Positions 34,128 through 42,535 of a stretch of 64,000 nucleotides of DNA are shown here, one piece after another. The notes below the pieces were generated by a model. It had not been told where the DNA came from. It did not search any database and saw only the letters and a program-made list of their open reading frames with translations. Each line of letters starts with the position of its first letter. Position 1 is the stretch's first letter. The translations under genes were made by a program, and so were the position numbers. This stretch comes from DSOI01 sp041394885. GTDB taxonomy: Bacteria; Acidobacteriota; Terriglobia; Bryobacterales; Bryobacteraceae. The stretch is from the NCBI GenBank assembly GCA_041394885.1, contig JAWKHI010000018.1, positions 1-64,000 of the forward strand, written 5' to 3'.

Positions 34128-34759
34128 CGCCCGATCCGGGAGCGAAGCGAACGCCGCCGGCGCAGTAGTCCAATGGCGGCGAAAGCGGCGCCGGTCAACA
34201 GGGCCGTTCCCGGTTCGGGCACTCCGCCGGGGGCGGCGGGCTGTAGGTTGAGGCTGGTCTGGAGAACCGCTTCCCCGGAGCAGCATTCCCCGTAAACGAG
34301 TGAAAAGGGTAGGGTGCCGGAGGGGCCGGAGTAGGTCATCGTGGTGAGCGTGGGGTTGTGCGCTCCCGGAATATTGATGACGTCGAGCCCACCGATGGTC
34401 AGTGTGAGCCCGTCGTCATGCGTTACTGTGAATTGCTGTCCGTTGGTTACCGTAACCATGCCGGTGAAAAGGATCAAAGTGCCGGTAACTCCATCGCTCA
34501 CCGGCCGGCTGAGAGCGGCGGCCGATCCGGTGATTCCGAACGCGCCTCCGGATAGCAGGAATGCCTCCACGGTGGCCGGGTCGGTGAAATTGAGCGGCGA
34601 ATTCACCTGAAAGGTGACATCCGGTGCTGTGGCGGGAATGCTCGAGAAAATTGCATTTGCCGCGACCGCGTCGGGAACCGCCCACAGGGAGCCGGTGATC
34701 GGGGCGGCGCTAGCAACAGCCGCGGGGAGAAGCAGACACAGAGTGAAACATTTATTCAT
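34124..34759 (-). CDS. PEP-CTERM sorting-domain protein
   Basis: Exported 211-residue protein with a signal peptide (CLLLPAAVASA) and a C-terminal PEP-CTERM tail: GGVPEPGTALLTG, a hydrophobic helix (AAFAAIGLLRRRR) and a basic end. Such tails are recognised by exosortase, which anchors or releases the protein at the outer surface, usually in exopolysaccharide-producing bacteria. The mature part is beta-rich with DDGLTLTIGGLDVINIPGAH and two adjacent cysteines (GECCSGE), similar to exported PA14-like or choice-of-anchor proteins, function unknown. ATG 34759 follows GGAG by 6 bases; a GTG one codon earlier is less likely. No exosortase gene is in the window. Confidence 0.88.
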   Translation of the reverse strand: MNKCFTLCLLLPAAVASAAPITGSLWAVPDAVAANAIFSSIPATAPDVTFQVNSPLNFTDPATVEAFLLSGGAFGITGSAAALSRPVSDGVTGTLILFTGMVTVTNGQQFTVTHDDGLTLTIGGLDVINIPGAHNPTLTTMTYSGPSGTLPFSLVYGECCSGEAVLQTSLNLQPAAPGGVPEPGTALLTGAAFAAIGLLRRRRSLRSRIGR

Positions 34760-34813
34760 CACTTACTCCTCTATCTATTGTTATTTATTGACTGAGGTTG
34801 ATTTGTTTGGTTT

Positions 34814-34838
34814 CGCGAACCCCGGGTCAGGGTTCGCG
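34814..34838. repeat. Inverted repeat upstream of the PEP-CTERM gene
   Basis: CGCGAACCC-(7 bases)-GGGTTCGCG, a perfect 9-bp inverted repeat about 55 bases upstream of the PEP-CTERM ATG and 150 bases upstream of the rlmI-like gene. No U-tract follows on either strand; it could be an operator or the remains of a terminator. The rest of the gap (34839-34980) shows nothing clear. Confidence 0.45.
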
Positions 34839-34988
34839 GGGCTTGCTCTCGCCAGAGTAAAGCAGATAACGTCCACTTACAAGAGAAAACCTCGGTCGAT
34901 TTACACGAGGTAAGGTTGGGAGTAATGGTGGTACCGGCGGGCGGCCTCCCCGCACTCCGGCATGTAGGCGCGCGAGAATAGGAACATC

Positions 34989-36125
34989 TTGATATCCGTA
35001 CGAGTGAACCGTAAGGCCGCGGCCCGGGTCGCCTCCGGCCATCCCTGGATCTTCGCGAGCGACGTGACCGGCCGCGGCGGCGCTGCCCCGGGCGACACGG
35101 TGGCTGTCATCGATCCGCGCGGGCAATCGCTCGGCCAGGCCCACTACAGCTCCACCTCGCAGATCACGCTGCGCATGCTCGCCGAGCCGTTACCGGAGGC
35201 CATCGCGCGCGCGGCCGATTTCCGGGAAGCTCTGGCGGCGCAAACCAGCGCCTATCGGGTGGTTCACGCCGAGGGCGACCGTCTTCCCGGCCTGATTGTG
35301 GATCGCTACGGCGATTGCCTCGTGGTGCAAATGCTCAGCCAGGCGATGGACCGCGCGCGCGAGGAAATCGCCGATGTCCTCGAACGGCGATTCGCGCCGC
35401 GGGCGATTGTTGCGCGCAACGATGCGGCCGTGCGAAAGCTCGAGAGCCTCCCGATGGAGAAGAGCGTGCTTCGGGGCAGCGTGACTGGTCCGGTGACGGT
35501 GACGATGAACGGCCTCGAGTGGTTGGTGGACCTGATCGAGGGTCAGAAGACCGGCGTCTATCTCGATCAGCGGGAGAACTACGTAGCGGCGTCGGCCCAT
35601 GCGCACGGGCGTGGGCTCGATTGCTTCACCTCCACCGGAGGCTTCGCACTGCACCTGGCTTCGCGATGCCAATCGGTGGAGGCGATCGACAGCTCAGCGG
35701 GTGCGCTCGAGACGGCGCGGCGGAACGCGGCGGCCAACCGCATCGGCAACGTCGAGTTCCGGCAGGCGGATGTATTCGAGCAGTTGACGGCGTTTTCGCA
35801 CGCGCGGCGGCGCTTCGATACGGTGGTGGTGGATCCGCCGGCCTTCGCGAAGTCGAGGTCGGCGGTGGAGGGAGCGCTGCGCGGCTACCGGGATATCAAC
35901 TTCCGCGCGCTGCAATTGCTCAACCGCGGCGGTGTTCTGGTCACGTGCTCCTGTTCGCATCACGTCTCGGAGGGAGCGTTGCTCGAGTTGATCGCGCAGG
36001 CCTCGCTCGAAGCAGGCAAGACACTGCGAGTGCTCGAGCGGCGGACGCAGGCCGGCGATCATCCGATTCTGCTCACCGTTCCCGAGACGCACTACCTGAA
36101 GTGTGTCATCCTGCAAGCGATCTGA
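34989..36125 (+). CDS. rlmI: RlmI-like 23S rRNA (cytosine-5) methyltransferase
   Basis: 378-residue SAM-dependent rRNA methyltransferase of the RlmI/RlmK family (E. coli RlmI makes m5C1962 in 23S rRNA). An N-terminal PUA RNA-binding domain (residues ~1-80, GHPWIFASDV) is followed by the EEHEE-type linker and a class I Rossmann core: DLIEGQKTGVYLDQRENYVA, LDCFTSTGGFALHLA (SAM loop), VVDPPAFAKSRSAVEGALRG and LVTCSCSHHVSEGALLE with the paired cysteine region used for catalysis. Ending TVPETHYLKCVILQ is typical. Start is a TTG with AGGAA five bases upstream; no better start is nearby. Confidence 0.93.
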   Translation: MISVRVNRKAAARVASGHPWIFASDVTGRGGAAPGDTVAVIDPRGQSLGQAHYSSTSQITLRMLAEPLPEAIARAADFREALAAQTSAYRVVHAEGDRLPGLIVDRYGDCLVVQMLSQAMDRAREEIADVLERRFAPRAIVARNDAAVRKLESLPMEKSVLRGSVTGPVTVTMNGLEWLVDLIEGQKTGVYLDQRENYVAASAHAHGRGLDCFTSTGGFALHLASRCQSVEAIDSSAGALETARRNAAANRIGNVEFRQADVFEQLTAFSHARRRFDTVVVDPPAFAKSRSAVEGALRGYRDINFRALQLLNRGGVLVTCSCSHHVSEGALLELIAQASLEAGKTLRVLERRTQAGDHPILLTVPETHYLKCVILQAI

Positions 36126-36139
36126 TTCGAAACCGCCAT

Positions 36140-36361
36140 ATGCCCCGTTGGGCTCCATTCCTGGCTTGGCTGCTTGTGATCGTGCTGATCACGGGAGCGC
36201 CTTGCGTGGACGCGTCCGCGCCGGTGTCGGGCGCGCCCTGTGCGATCGACTGCTTTCCGGTCTCGACCGATCCGGCGCCTGCGTATCGGGCTCCGATGGC
36301 TCGGGCCGGCCATGTGTCAGCCGTTTCTTCTCGCGGACCTCCCTCGTTTTTCGGATCCTAA
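36140..36361 (+). CDS. Small putative exported protein
   Basis: Possible 73-residue product with an N-terminal hydrophobic segment (FLAWLLVIVLITGAPC) and a Cys/Pro-rich remainder. Reading begins 14 bases after the rRNA methyltransferase stop. There is no strong ribosome site and no family is recognised, so this may be a chance reading frame. Confidence 0.35.
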   Translation: MPRWAPFLAWLLVIVLITGAPCVDASAPVSGAPCAIDCFPVSTDPAPAYRAPMARAGHVSAVSSRGPPSFFGS

Positions 36362-36396
36362 GCGGATTTTCGAGAAAAACGAAGGGAGTGTTCGCA

Positions 36397-36495
36397 ATGA
36401 CCTATGACGAACTCGAAGCCGCCGCGCGCCTGGCGGTTGGACTCTATGTGTTATTTCTCCTGCTGACACGGGGTGTGGGGAGGCTACTTTCCTGA
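36397..36495 (+). CDS. 32-residue single-helix membrane peptide
   Basis: Very short ORF preceded by a good ribosome site (GAAGGGAG, 8 bases before ATG). The product has an acidic start (TYDELEAAARLA), one hydrophobic helix (VGLYVLFLLLTRGVG) and a Leu-Ser end. Its TGA is followed at once by an ATG of the next ORF (TGAATG), suggesting translational coupling. No known family is recognised. Confidence 0.45.
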   Translation: MTYDELEAAARLAVGLYVLFLLLTRGVGRLLS

Positions 36496-36708
36496 ATGGA
36501 TACCCGGGACTGGATCCTGATCCCGAATCATGACGCGGTGAGAAACGCCGATCACGCGCTGCTGCGCGCGATGCTGGATGTGCAAGCGGTGGTGGAGCCG
36601 GATAAGAGAAACCCGGTTGAGCGCCGCGTGGAGGAAGCCGGCGACCGGGCCGAGGACGAAGAGGGGCAAGGCGGCGGGGTGGACCCGCCGCCCCATGAAA
36701 ACGGCTAG
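36496..36708 (+). CDS. Small hydrophilic hypothetical protein
   Basis: 70-residue acidic ORF beginning immediately after the stop of the 32-residue membrane peptide. Third-codon positions are GC-rich as in real genes, and the C-terminus is low-complexity (EDEEGQGGGVDPPPHENG). The opposite strand is also open with GC-rich third positions (36484-36696, a hydrophobic product), so the coding strand is uncertain. The 3' end overlaps the stop of the next minus-strand gene. Confidence 0.35.
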   Translation: MDTRDWILIPNHDAVRNADHALLRAMLDVQAVVEPDKRNPVERRVEEAGDRAEDEEGQGGGVDPPPHENG

Positions 36709-37748
36709 GCCGAGATGGATAGCGATCCGCGCGTCACCTGGTGAGTGACGGTGGACGAATACCGGTAGGAGGCCAGCGACTGGAGATCGCGGAAGTCGAA
36801 ACCGCCAACCAGTTTGCGAATGTCGGAAAGCTCGGAGTCATTGAGGTCCCCCTCCACCGAGAAGCTGGCCGTGCGCTGGTTCACCCGCGTGAAGGTGTCC
36901 GAATCAGCCGTGGAAGAACGCTCCACCCGCCGGCTCGACGAGAGCGCAATCGAGACGTGGTCGCCCTCTCCGGTCACGATTTCGAAGGAGGTTTCCTTTT
37001 TGAAGCTGCGCGAGAAAGCGGGAGGAGGCGCCGGTTCGGGGGCTGGGGCGGGTTCAGCCACAGCGGGCTCGGCAGGAGCTGCTTCGACCGGAGTTGCTTC
37101 CACTGGAGTTGCTTCCACCGGGGCTGCTTCCACCGGTGCGGCCTCGGCCGGAGTGGGCTTGGGCTCGGGTGCGGCCACTACGGGAACGGGAGCGGCCTCG
37201 ACGGGGGCGGGCTTGGGGTTCGGCGCAGCAGGCGCGGCTTCCACAGGCGCCGGCTCCACAGGTGTGGCTTCCACCGGCGCCGGCTCCACGGGTGTGGCAG
37301 CGACTTCCACCGGAGCCGGTTCGGGCTCGGGAACCGGTGCAATCGCGCTCGCACGCGTGTAGGATTCTCTCACCGAGTTCTGTACGAAGATCTCGTCGGC
37401 TGACCGGCTGACAAAATGATCCTGCTCGAAGGTATGAGTGCCTGCGGGTCCCTCCGATGTTTGCGAAAAACTGGTGCGCGTGGTGGTGGTGACGCCGTCG
37501 GCGGGGCGAGGTCCGGCAACCCTGCCGAATCCCCTGGCCAGGTCCGGCACTCGTGCCCGCGCCGCCGGTTGGTTGGTCGAGCCGCGCCGTGCTGCCTGGG
37601 CTGCGCCGGCTTCATTTCGGCCGGCCTCTTCGTCATTCCTGGCGGCGATTCGCAGCCGCCTGCCGGCACGAAAGCCAGCCAGGTTACCGCCAAAAACTTC
37701 CGGCGAAGCCGGCGGGGAGTAGTGTCCAGATCGTTCAAAGACGTGCAT
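36705..37748 (-). CDS. Low-complexity Pro/Glu/Ala/Val-repeat protein
   Basis: 347-residue protein of unknown function. Residues ~1-130 are basic then Ser/Thr-rich; ~136-250 are a run of PAPVEAxPVE repeats, expected to be extended and disordered; the last ~95 residues are an ordered-looking domain (FEIVTGEGDHVSIALSSSRR, FSVEGDLNDSELSDIRKLVG) that resembles small domains in flagellar or surface proteins, though I cannot name it with confidence. No signal peptide is seen. The ATG has AGGAAAGG six bases upstream. The repeats are coded by near-identical 18-24 base units, so copy number may vary among strains. Confidence 0.7.
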   Translation of the reverse strand: MHVFERSGHYSPPASPEVFGGNLAGFRAGRRLRIAARNDEEAGRNEAGAAQAARRGSTNQPAARARVPDLARGFGRVAGPRPADGVTTTTRTSFSQTSEGPAGTHTFEQDHFVSRSADEIFVQNSVRESYTRASAIAPVPEPEPAPVEVAATPVEPAPVEATPVEPAPVEAAPAAPNPKPAPVEAAPVPVVAAPEPKPTPAEAAPVEAAPVEATPVEATPVEAAPAEPAVAEPAPAPEPAPPPAFSRSFKKETSFEIVTGEGDHVSIALSSSRRVERSSTADSDTFTRVNQRTASFSVEGDLNDSELSDIRKLVGGFDFRDLQSLASYRYSSTVTHQVTRGSLSISA

Positions 37749-37825
37749 GGATGTCCTTTCCTAACAGTCTTGTCTTCCGTATCGTCCGCCAGGAGGGGAG
37801 CGTGAGAAGAAAAGTGTAGGAAAGG

Positions 37826-38764
37826 TCAGGCGGGCTGGCGCGCCGTCATGGCCGCGGCGGCGTCTCCCACCCGCAGGTCCGCACCCGCCTGGGCGATGCG
37901 AACATAGGCGAATGCAACCACCTTGCCGAGCGCCGGGGACCACGCCGCCGACGTGATCTCGCCCACCTCCGTGTCCCGGCTGGTCACTTTGGCGCCGGCC
38001 GGCGGCGGCTGCCGCGCCTCGACGGTCAACTGCACCAACTTCTTATTCACGTGGCCGCGCGAGCGGACCCGCTCGACAATCTCCTGCCCGAGATAGCATC
38101 CCTTGGCGAAGTGAATGGCGCCGAGCAACTGGGTCTCTTGCGGGATCTGCTGACTCGAGAAATCGATGCCGAATCGCGGATGCGCATTTTCGAGCCGCAC
38201 CACGCGCAGTTCCGGCTCTCCGGCCTCCACCACGCCGAGCCCGGCAATCCATGCGATGGCGCGGTCTTTCTCCGGCGCCGGCAAGAAGATGCGCAGGCCC
38301 TCGCCCCCGCTGGCCGACAATCGAGCCACCACCCACGTGTTCCACTCCACCCATCCGCCGGGAGCCGGCAGATGCTCGATTCCCAACTGCGAGGCGATGC
38401 CAGAGACGGCGGGCCCTTCGATGGCGAGCACGGCCGTGTTGGCGGTCTGGTTGTCGAGCGTGGCGTCGTCGGCGATGATGAAGCGGTCCAGGTGTTCGAA
38501 CACGGCCGATGCGGTCTCGGGTTCGGTGTCGAGCAATAGCGCGTCAGCCAGGCACAGGATATTGACGTCAGCGAGGATGCGTCCCTGGGCGTTCAGGAAA
38601 AACGCATAGGCGCCCCCGCCCGGCTCCAACTGCTCGATGTGATTGGTGGTCATCGCATGGAGGAGGCGTGCACGGTCCTCACCGGTGACACGGATAACAC
38701 CGCGTCCGGACAGGTCCATCCAGGCGGCGGATTCCCTCAGAGCGTGATAGGGGGCTGTTCTCAC
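37826..38764 (-). CDS. ygfZ: Folate-binding protein YgfZ (Fe-S cluster repair)
   Basis: 312-residue GcvT-fold protein that uses tetrahydrofolate to maintain certain Fe-S enzymes. The family signature KGCYLGQEIVERVRSRGHVN, with the conserved Cys, lies at ~residues 218-237. The N-terminal part has ALRESAAWMDLSGRGVIRVT and RLLHAMTTNHIEQLEPGGGA, the aminomethyltransferase-like folate site. The length is normal. The start is a GTG with AAAGG upstream; an ATG two codons earlier is followed by a stop and cannot be used. Transcribed in the same direction as the CopD-like gene upstream (35-base gap). Confidence 0.93.
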   Translation of the reverse strand: MRTAPYHALRESAAWMDLSGRGVIRVTGEDRARLLHAMTTNHIEQLEPGGGAYAFFLNAQGRILADVNILCLADALLLDTEPETASAVFEHLDRFIIADDATLDNQTANTAVLAIEGPAVSGIASQLGIEHLPAPGGWVEWNTWVVARLSASGGEGLRIFLPAPEKDRAIAWIAGLGVVEAGEPELRVVRLENAHPRFGIDFSSQQIPQETQLLGAIHFAKGCYLGQEIVERVRSRGHVNKKLVQLTVEARQPPPAGAKVTSRDTEVGEITSAAWSPALGKVVAFAYVRIAQAGADLRVGDAAAAMTARQPA

Positions 38765-38799
38765 TGCATTGCCTTTCTAGCCGGCACTGCCCATTTGTC

Positions 38800-39192
38800 T
38801 TATCGGGAGAGCCATCGCAGATGTGCGGAAAGGAGGACGATTACGAATCCCGACGCCACCACGCCGCCCAGGAGGCGCTTGCGCTTGGCGGCCGGCATGG
38901 CGGGATTTGCCGCCACCACGGCGACGCCGAGCACATGCAACGCGAGCAGCACCTTCACGCCGAAAATGGCGTGATAGCCGGGCGGGGTGGCGCCCTTGGC
39001 CATCAGGTTATAGAGCCCGCTCAAGACGGCGAGAACGGCGGCAGGGAGCACGACTTTGCGCCAACTCGCCCACGCGACGCCCGAGCCACCGGTGGCGGCC
39101 ACCCACGCGAACAAACTCCCGCCGAGCAGCACGATCACGGTGGAAACATGCACCCAGCGGGACAGGATGCCTACAATATCATCTGGTCCCAT
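38800..39192 (-). CDS. Four-helix membrane protein, CopD-like
   Basis: 130-residue integral membrane protein with four predicted helices: ~8-32 (WVHVSTVIVLLGGSLFAWVA), ~47-64, ~75-96 and ~107-125. The opening SRWVHVSTVIVLLGGSLF, with His in helix 1, and later His in helix 3 (ALHVLG) resemble the CopD/YozB type of copper- or heme-related membrane domains, but no firm assignment is possible. The ATG is chosen because GGAG lies 8 bases upstream; longer readings extend into the opposing hydrolase gene. Divergent from the MBL hydrolase gene across 39 bases. Confidence 0.75.
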   Translation of the reverse strand: MGPDDIVGILSRWVHVSTVIVLLGGSLFAWVAATGGSGVAWASWRKVVLPAAVLAVLSGLYNLMAKGATPPGYHAIFGVKVLLALHVLGVAVVAANPAMPAAKRKRLLGGVVASGFVIVLLSAHLRWLSR

Positions 39193-39231
39193 GTTCTTTA
39201 CTCCAGTGTATTCGATCCCTGAAACCCAGCC

Positions 39232-39870
39232 ATGATCCACGAAATCCTGCCGGTGGGAAAGCTCCAATGCAACTGTTCGGTTTTCGGCGACGAAACCACA
39301 CACGAAGCCATCGTGGTGGATCCGGGCGACGGCGCCGATATCGACGCGCTCGAAGCAGTGCTCGCGCGGCACGGGCTCACCGTGATCGCCATCGTGATCA
39401 CGCATGCCCACATTGACCACATTGGCGGCGCGGCGACGCTCAAAGCACGCACCGGCGCCCCCGTCTACATGAACGTCGCCGATCAGGAACTGTACGACCA
39501 TCTGGATATGCAGGCCGCCTGGCTCGCCATGCCCACGCCGTCCAAGACCAGCGTGGACGTGGCGACGCAGGACGCGGCAACGCTGCGGCTTGCCCAAACC
39601 GAATTCCAGATTCTGCACACTCCCGGCCACACGCAAGGAAGCCTGTGTTTGTGGATTCCATCGGAGAACATGCTGGTGGCCGGCGATACGCTGTTCCGGG
39701 AGTCGATCGGGCGCACCGATCTTCCTGGCGGCGATTCGCGCCAAATATTGCGATCAATCAAAGACAAGCTGTTCCCGCTGCCCGACGATGCGGCGGTGGT
39801 GGCCGGTCATGGTCCAGGAACCACCATCGGCTACGAGAAGGAACACAACTGGTTTCTGCGGGAGTTGTAG
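39232..39870 (+). CDS. MBL-fold hydrolase, glyoxalase II-like
   Basis: 212-residue cytoplasmic metallo-beta-lactamase-fold hydrolase, of the hydroxyacylglutathione hydrolase-like branch. The binuclear metal site is complete: VITHAHIDHIGGA (HxHxDH, ~64-71), the His in ILHTPGHTQGSLCLW, the bridging Asp in LVAGDTLFRESIGRTDLPGG and the final His in VVAGHGPGTTIG. The short form without a glutathione-binding C-terminal helical domain suggests a thioester or persulfide hydrolase rather than classical GloB. Only the divergent membrane protein is adjacent, so the substrate is not indicated by context. Confidence 0.9.
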   Translation: MIHEILPVGKLQCNCSVFGDETTHEAIVVDPGDGADIDALEAVLARHGLTVIAIVITHAHIDHIGGAATLKARTGAPVYMNVADQELYDHLDMQAAWLAMPTPSKTSVDVATQDAATLRLAQTEFQILHTPGHTQGSLCLWIPSENMLVAGDTLFRESIGRTDLPGGDSRQILRSIKDKLFPLPDDAAVVAGHGPGTTIGYEKEHNWFLREL

Positions 39871-39874
39871 GCGG

Positions 39875-41182
39875 CTACCGGCCGAGTCTCGACAAGCCCT
39901 GTTTGGCGGCGTCGGCCCATTGCCGAAGCTGGCGGCGCCGGTGGTCGGGCATGGTCTTGACGGCTTCGATGGCTTGCGCAAAGGCGTCGCGTGCCTCGTC
40001 GGGGCGCGCAAGCTGTTCGAGAGCGCGGCCGAACAGGACGAGCCCTTCAGGGTCATACTCGCGCCGCTCCACGTATTTGGAGAGCGCGGGCACGGCCGCG
40101 GCGGGTTGGTCGAGCGACAGCAGGACGGCGCCGATCTCGCGCCAGACTTCGCTGCTCGCGGTTTTGTCATCGAGCGATGCTGCTTTGCGCAGCCACTCGA
40201 GCGCGGCCTCGTGCCGATCCTGGGCCCGAAGGGCGCGGCCGTATTGAAACGCGTAGTCGGCGTCGGCGGGATCGATCTCGGCGGCCTGGCGGAACCGGTC
40301 GGCGGCTTTCGCAGGATCGCGGCGTTGGAGGTAGAGCAGGCCGATCTGGTAGTGGGCGTCGGCATCGCGGGGGTTGAGTGTCAGGGCCTCGAGATGCCGC
40401 CGGAACGACTGTTGCTGCCCGAGTCCGGCGCCGAGGCGGGACCATTCTCCGCGTAGCGCCGCCCAAAGCAGAAACAAAACGAACGGCGAAGCCAACATGT
40501 ACTGCAACCCGGTAGCGGCGGCAAACCTGGCGGCGCCGGCCGAGACGGCCGAGGCGGCAATCGCGCTGCCAATGGCGCCGGGCAATCCTCCACCCACCAC
40601 TGCCACCAGGCTGAAGGCGGCCAACAGCAAGAACCAGGCGTGCGCGGCCAGATCGACGATGGCGTTCGGGCGAATCGAACCGACCATCGCCGCCGGGAGG
40701 TGGGTGGCGGTGAACGCGAGCAGAAGGCAGCACAGAAGGCCGGCGTAGTTTTCGCGAACGCTCATCCCGGTGCGAGGCAACCCTTCCCACGTGCTCAGGA
40801 AGGCGATCGACAGCGGCGTGAACACGATGGCGAGCAACACCAGCCAGCGGATCGAGTTTGCGGGTGCGATCGCGGCCGCGCGGGAGATGCCGGAAAACGG
40901 GTCCGCTTTCCCGAGCAAAGCCAACCGCTCGGTGAGGGCGGCCATGTCCTGTTTCTCTATCGGCGTCAGTTCGCGGCTGGCGGCCACCGCGTCGAGCCTA
41001 TGAAGGACAGCCCGGATGGCGATGGCTTCGTCGGGCACGCCGCGGGAAGGCGCCTGCAGCAACAGGGCGACCGCGAGCGCCATGGCCGCGGCGATGCCCA
41101 GGCGCCCGTGGTCGATGGTGTGGGAAGCCGCCACCCGCGGGCGGATCCAATAGTCGGCGAGCAGCTTGAGTTGCTCGACCAT
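39875..41182 (-). CDS. Membrane protein with C-terminal TPR repeats
   Basis: 435-residue protein. The N-terminal half holds about six membrane helices (~28-45, ~112-130, ~145-166, ~178-200, ~205-225, ~228-245) in a Yip1-like arrangement. The C-terminal ~190 residues are TPR repeats (HYQIGLLYLQRRDPAKAADR, AFQYGRALRAQDRHEAALEW, LVLFGRALEQLARPDEARDA), for protein contacts. Function unknown. The start codon overlaps the ceramidase stop (TGATG), so the two are translationally coupled. The 3' end is 4 bases from the convergent hydrolase stop. Confidence 0.85.
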   Translation of the reverse strand: MVEQLKLLADYWIRPRVAASHTIDHGRLGIAAAMALAVALLLQAPSRGVPDEAIAIRAVLHRLDAVAASRELTPIEKQDMAALTERLALLGKADPFSGISRAAAIAPANSIRWLVLLAIVFTPLSIAFLSTWEGLPRTGMSVRENYAGLLCCLLLAFTATHLPAAMVGSIRPNAIVDLAAHAWFLLLAAFSLVAVVGGGLPGAIGSAIAASAVSAGAARFAAATGLQYMLASPFVLFLLWAALRGEWSRLGAGLGQQQSFRRHLEALTLNPRDADAHYQIGLLYLQRRDPAKAADRFRQAAEIDPADADYAFQYGRALRAQDRHEAALEWLRKAASLDDKTASSEVWREIGAVLLSLDQPAAAVPALSKYVERREYDPEGLVLFGRALEQLARPDEARDAFAQAIEAVKTMPDHRRRQLRQWADAAKQGLSRLGR

Positions 41183-42519
41183 CAGCGGGCGGCGCCCTGG
41201 CTCCCCACCTGCGCCGCGACGCGTTCGACGGCCGCCCAGATGCGATCCTCGATGTCGGGGGCGAGATGGCCGGGAAAGCTGCCAAAGTAATAGGCGTCAC
41301 CGCCTTCGTAGCCGCCCTCTTTCAGTACGCGCAGCGAGGGGATGTAACCGAAGACATCGTTGGAGTAGCCGGCCACCCAGGTGTTATCCCAACCATACTT
41401 TCCCTTGATGCGCAACGCGTAGTCCACGACCAACTCACCGGCGAGCGCCATCATCGTGAATGCCTGTCCGAACCGCCAGGCCTGCACCGGATACGGGTGC
41501 GTTTCAATGAACTTACCGTTGTTGGCGTACTGCTCGAGCTGTTTGGCGGCGTGACGGCGCTCGGTCTCGTTTCCGGACTTGGCTCGCTGCTCGAACTCCT
41601 CTCGCGTGTGGGGTGCGAACCTCACCTCGGCGAACTCGATGGCCGCCCGCAGCGGACCCGTCACCGGCTTCATGTTCTTCGCGAGCACCTCGTCGACGCC
41701 ATCGGCGAGGGTCGCGCCATAGCGCTGCAGGTGTTCGGGCTTGCGCCGCGGCAGCGGATTGGAATCGGCGCCCGCTCCTTGCACGAACAGCGCGACGGCG
41801 CCTGGGTGCCGTTCCTCGAGAAACTGCTGGGCGTAGCCGGCATAGTCGCCATGGATCGTGTAGTCCGCCAGGATCGTGTTGTGGCAGGCGTAGCCGAACA
41901 GGATCGCCTTCAATCGTCCGTCGGGGCTCTTCAGGGCAAGCACCGGTACGTCGTGATCCACGGGGCCGGGATATTCGCGATGGCCGACGCGCCGGCGGTT
42001 GACGGCGAATCCGGCGTAGCCTTGTTCGAATCCGAGAGTGACTGTCTCACGCGACCCCACAGCCCTGCCAACGACGCCGGAGATCTTGTCGCGCAGAGAA
42101 TCCGTGTAGCGGGCGACGGCTCCTTTCTGTTTCTCGAGGTAACTTCCCATGCGGTGTTCATAGCTCGAGTTACTGCCGACCAGGGGCGCGCTATGGGTGT
42201 GCGAGGCGTTAAACAGGATTCGCTCGCGGGGGATGCCGTGGGCGGTGGCGGCATGGGATGCGATTTCTTCGGCCAAATCGCGCCGGATACCCACCAGATC
42301 CAGCGTGACGATGACGGACACCGCGCCTGTCTCATCCTCGAGGGCCAGCGCCTTGGCGAAGATCTCCTGGCGCACCTCGCTGGCTGGCCTGTCGCGCGAG
42401 GCGTATCCGGCCAACCAGATCGGTTCGTTCGGGGTGATGTTTTCGGCGGCAACGCCTGCCTTCCATGCCGATGACGCCGGGGCGGCGGCCAGGACGAATA
42501 ACAGTAGGATCCGATTCAT
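41182..42519 (-). CDS. Neutral/alkaline ceramidase-family protein
   Basis: 445-residue exported hydrolase of the neutral/alkaline non-lysosomal ceramidase family. A signal peptide (LLLFVLAAAPASSA) is followed by the catalytic-domain landmarks AGVAAENITPNEPIWLAGYA, VTLDLVGI, the zinc ligands in LFNASHTHSAPL and the His in FGYACHNTIL, then IHGDYAGYAQQFLEERHPGA with FVQGAGADSNPLPR. The C-terminal immunoglobulin-like domain of full ceramidases appears to be absent or short (full-length enzymes are ~650 residues), so the substrate may be another amide-linked lipid. Translationally coupled to the TPR membrane protein, and 16 bases after the dipeptidase gene. Confidence 0.88.
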   Translation of the reverse strand: MNRILLLFVLAAAPASSAWKAGVAAENITPNEPIWLAGYASRDRPASEVRQEIFAKALALEDETGAVSVIVTLDLVGIRRDLAEEIASHAATAHGIPRERILFNASHTHSAPLVGSNSSYEHRMGSYLEKQKGAVARYTDSLRDKISGVVGRAVGSRETVTLGFEQGYAGFAVNRRRVGHREYPGPVDHDVPVLALKSPDGRLKAILFGYACHNTILADYTIHGDYAGYAQQFLEERHPGAVALFVQGAGADSNPLPRRKPEHLQRYGATLADGVDEVLAKNMKPVTGPLRAAIEFAEVRFAPHTREEFEQRAKSGNETERRHAAKQLEQYANNGKFIETHPYPVQAWRFGQAFTMMALAGELVVDYALRIKGKYGWDNTWVAGYSNDVFGYIPSLRVLKEGGYEGGDAYYFGSFPGHLAPDIEDRIWAAVERVAAQVGSQGAAR

Positions 42520-42535
42520 AGCGAGTTGATTATCC

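Noticed and set aside
34880..34925. Weak AACCTCG/CGAGGT inverted repeat as a terminator or riboswitch before the rlmI-like gene
   Set aside because: Only 5-7 pairs with a long loop, no U-tract and no known motif.
37083..37325. Tandem repeats as a CRISPR-like array
   Set aside because: The repeats are contiguous in-frame coding units for PAPVEA without unique spacers.
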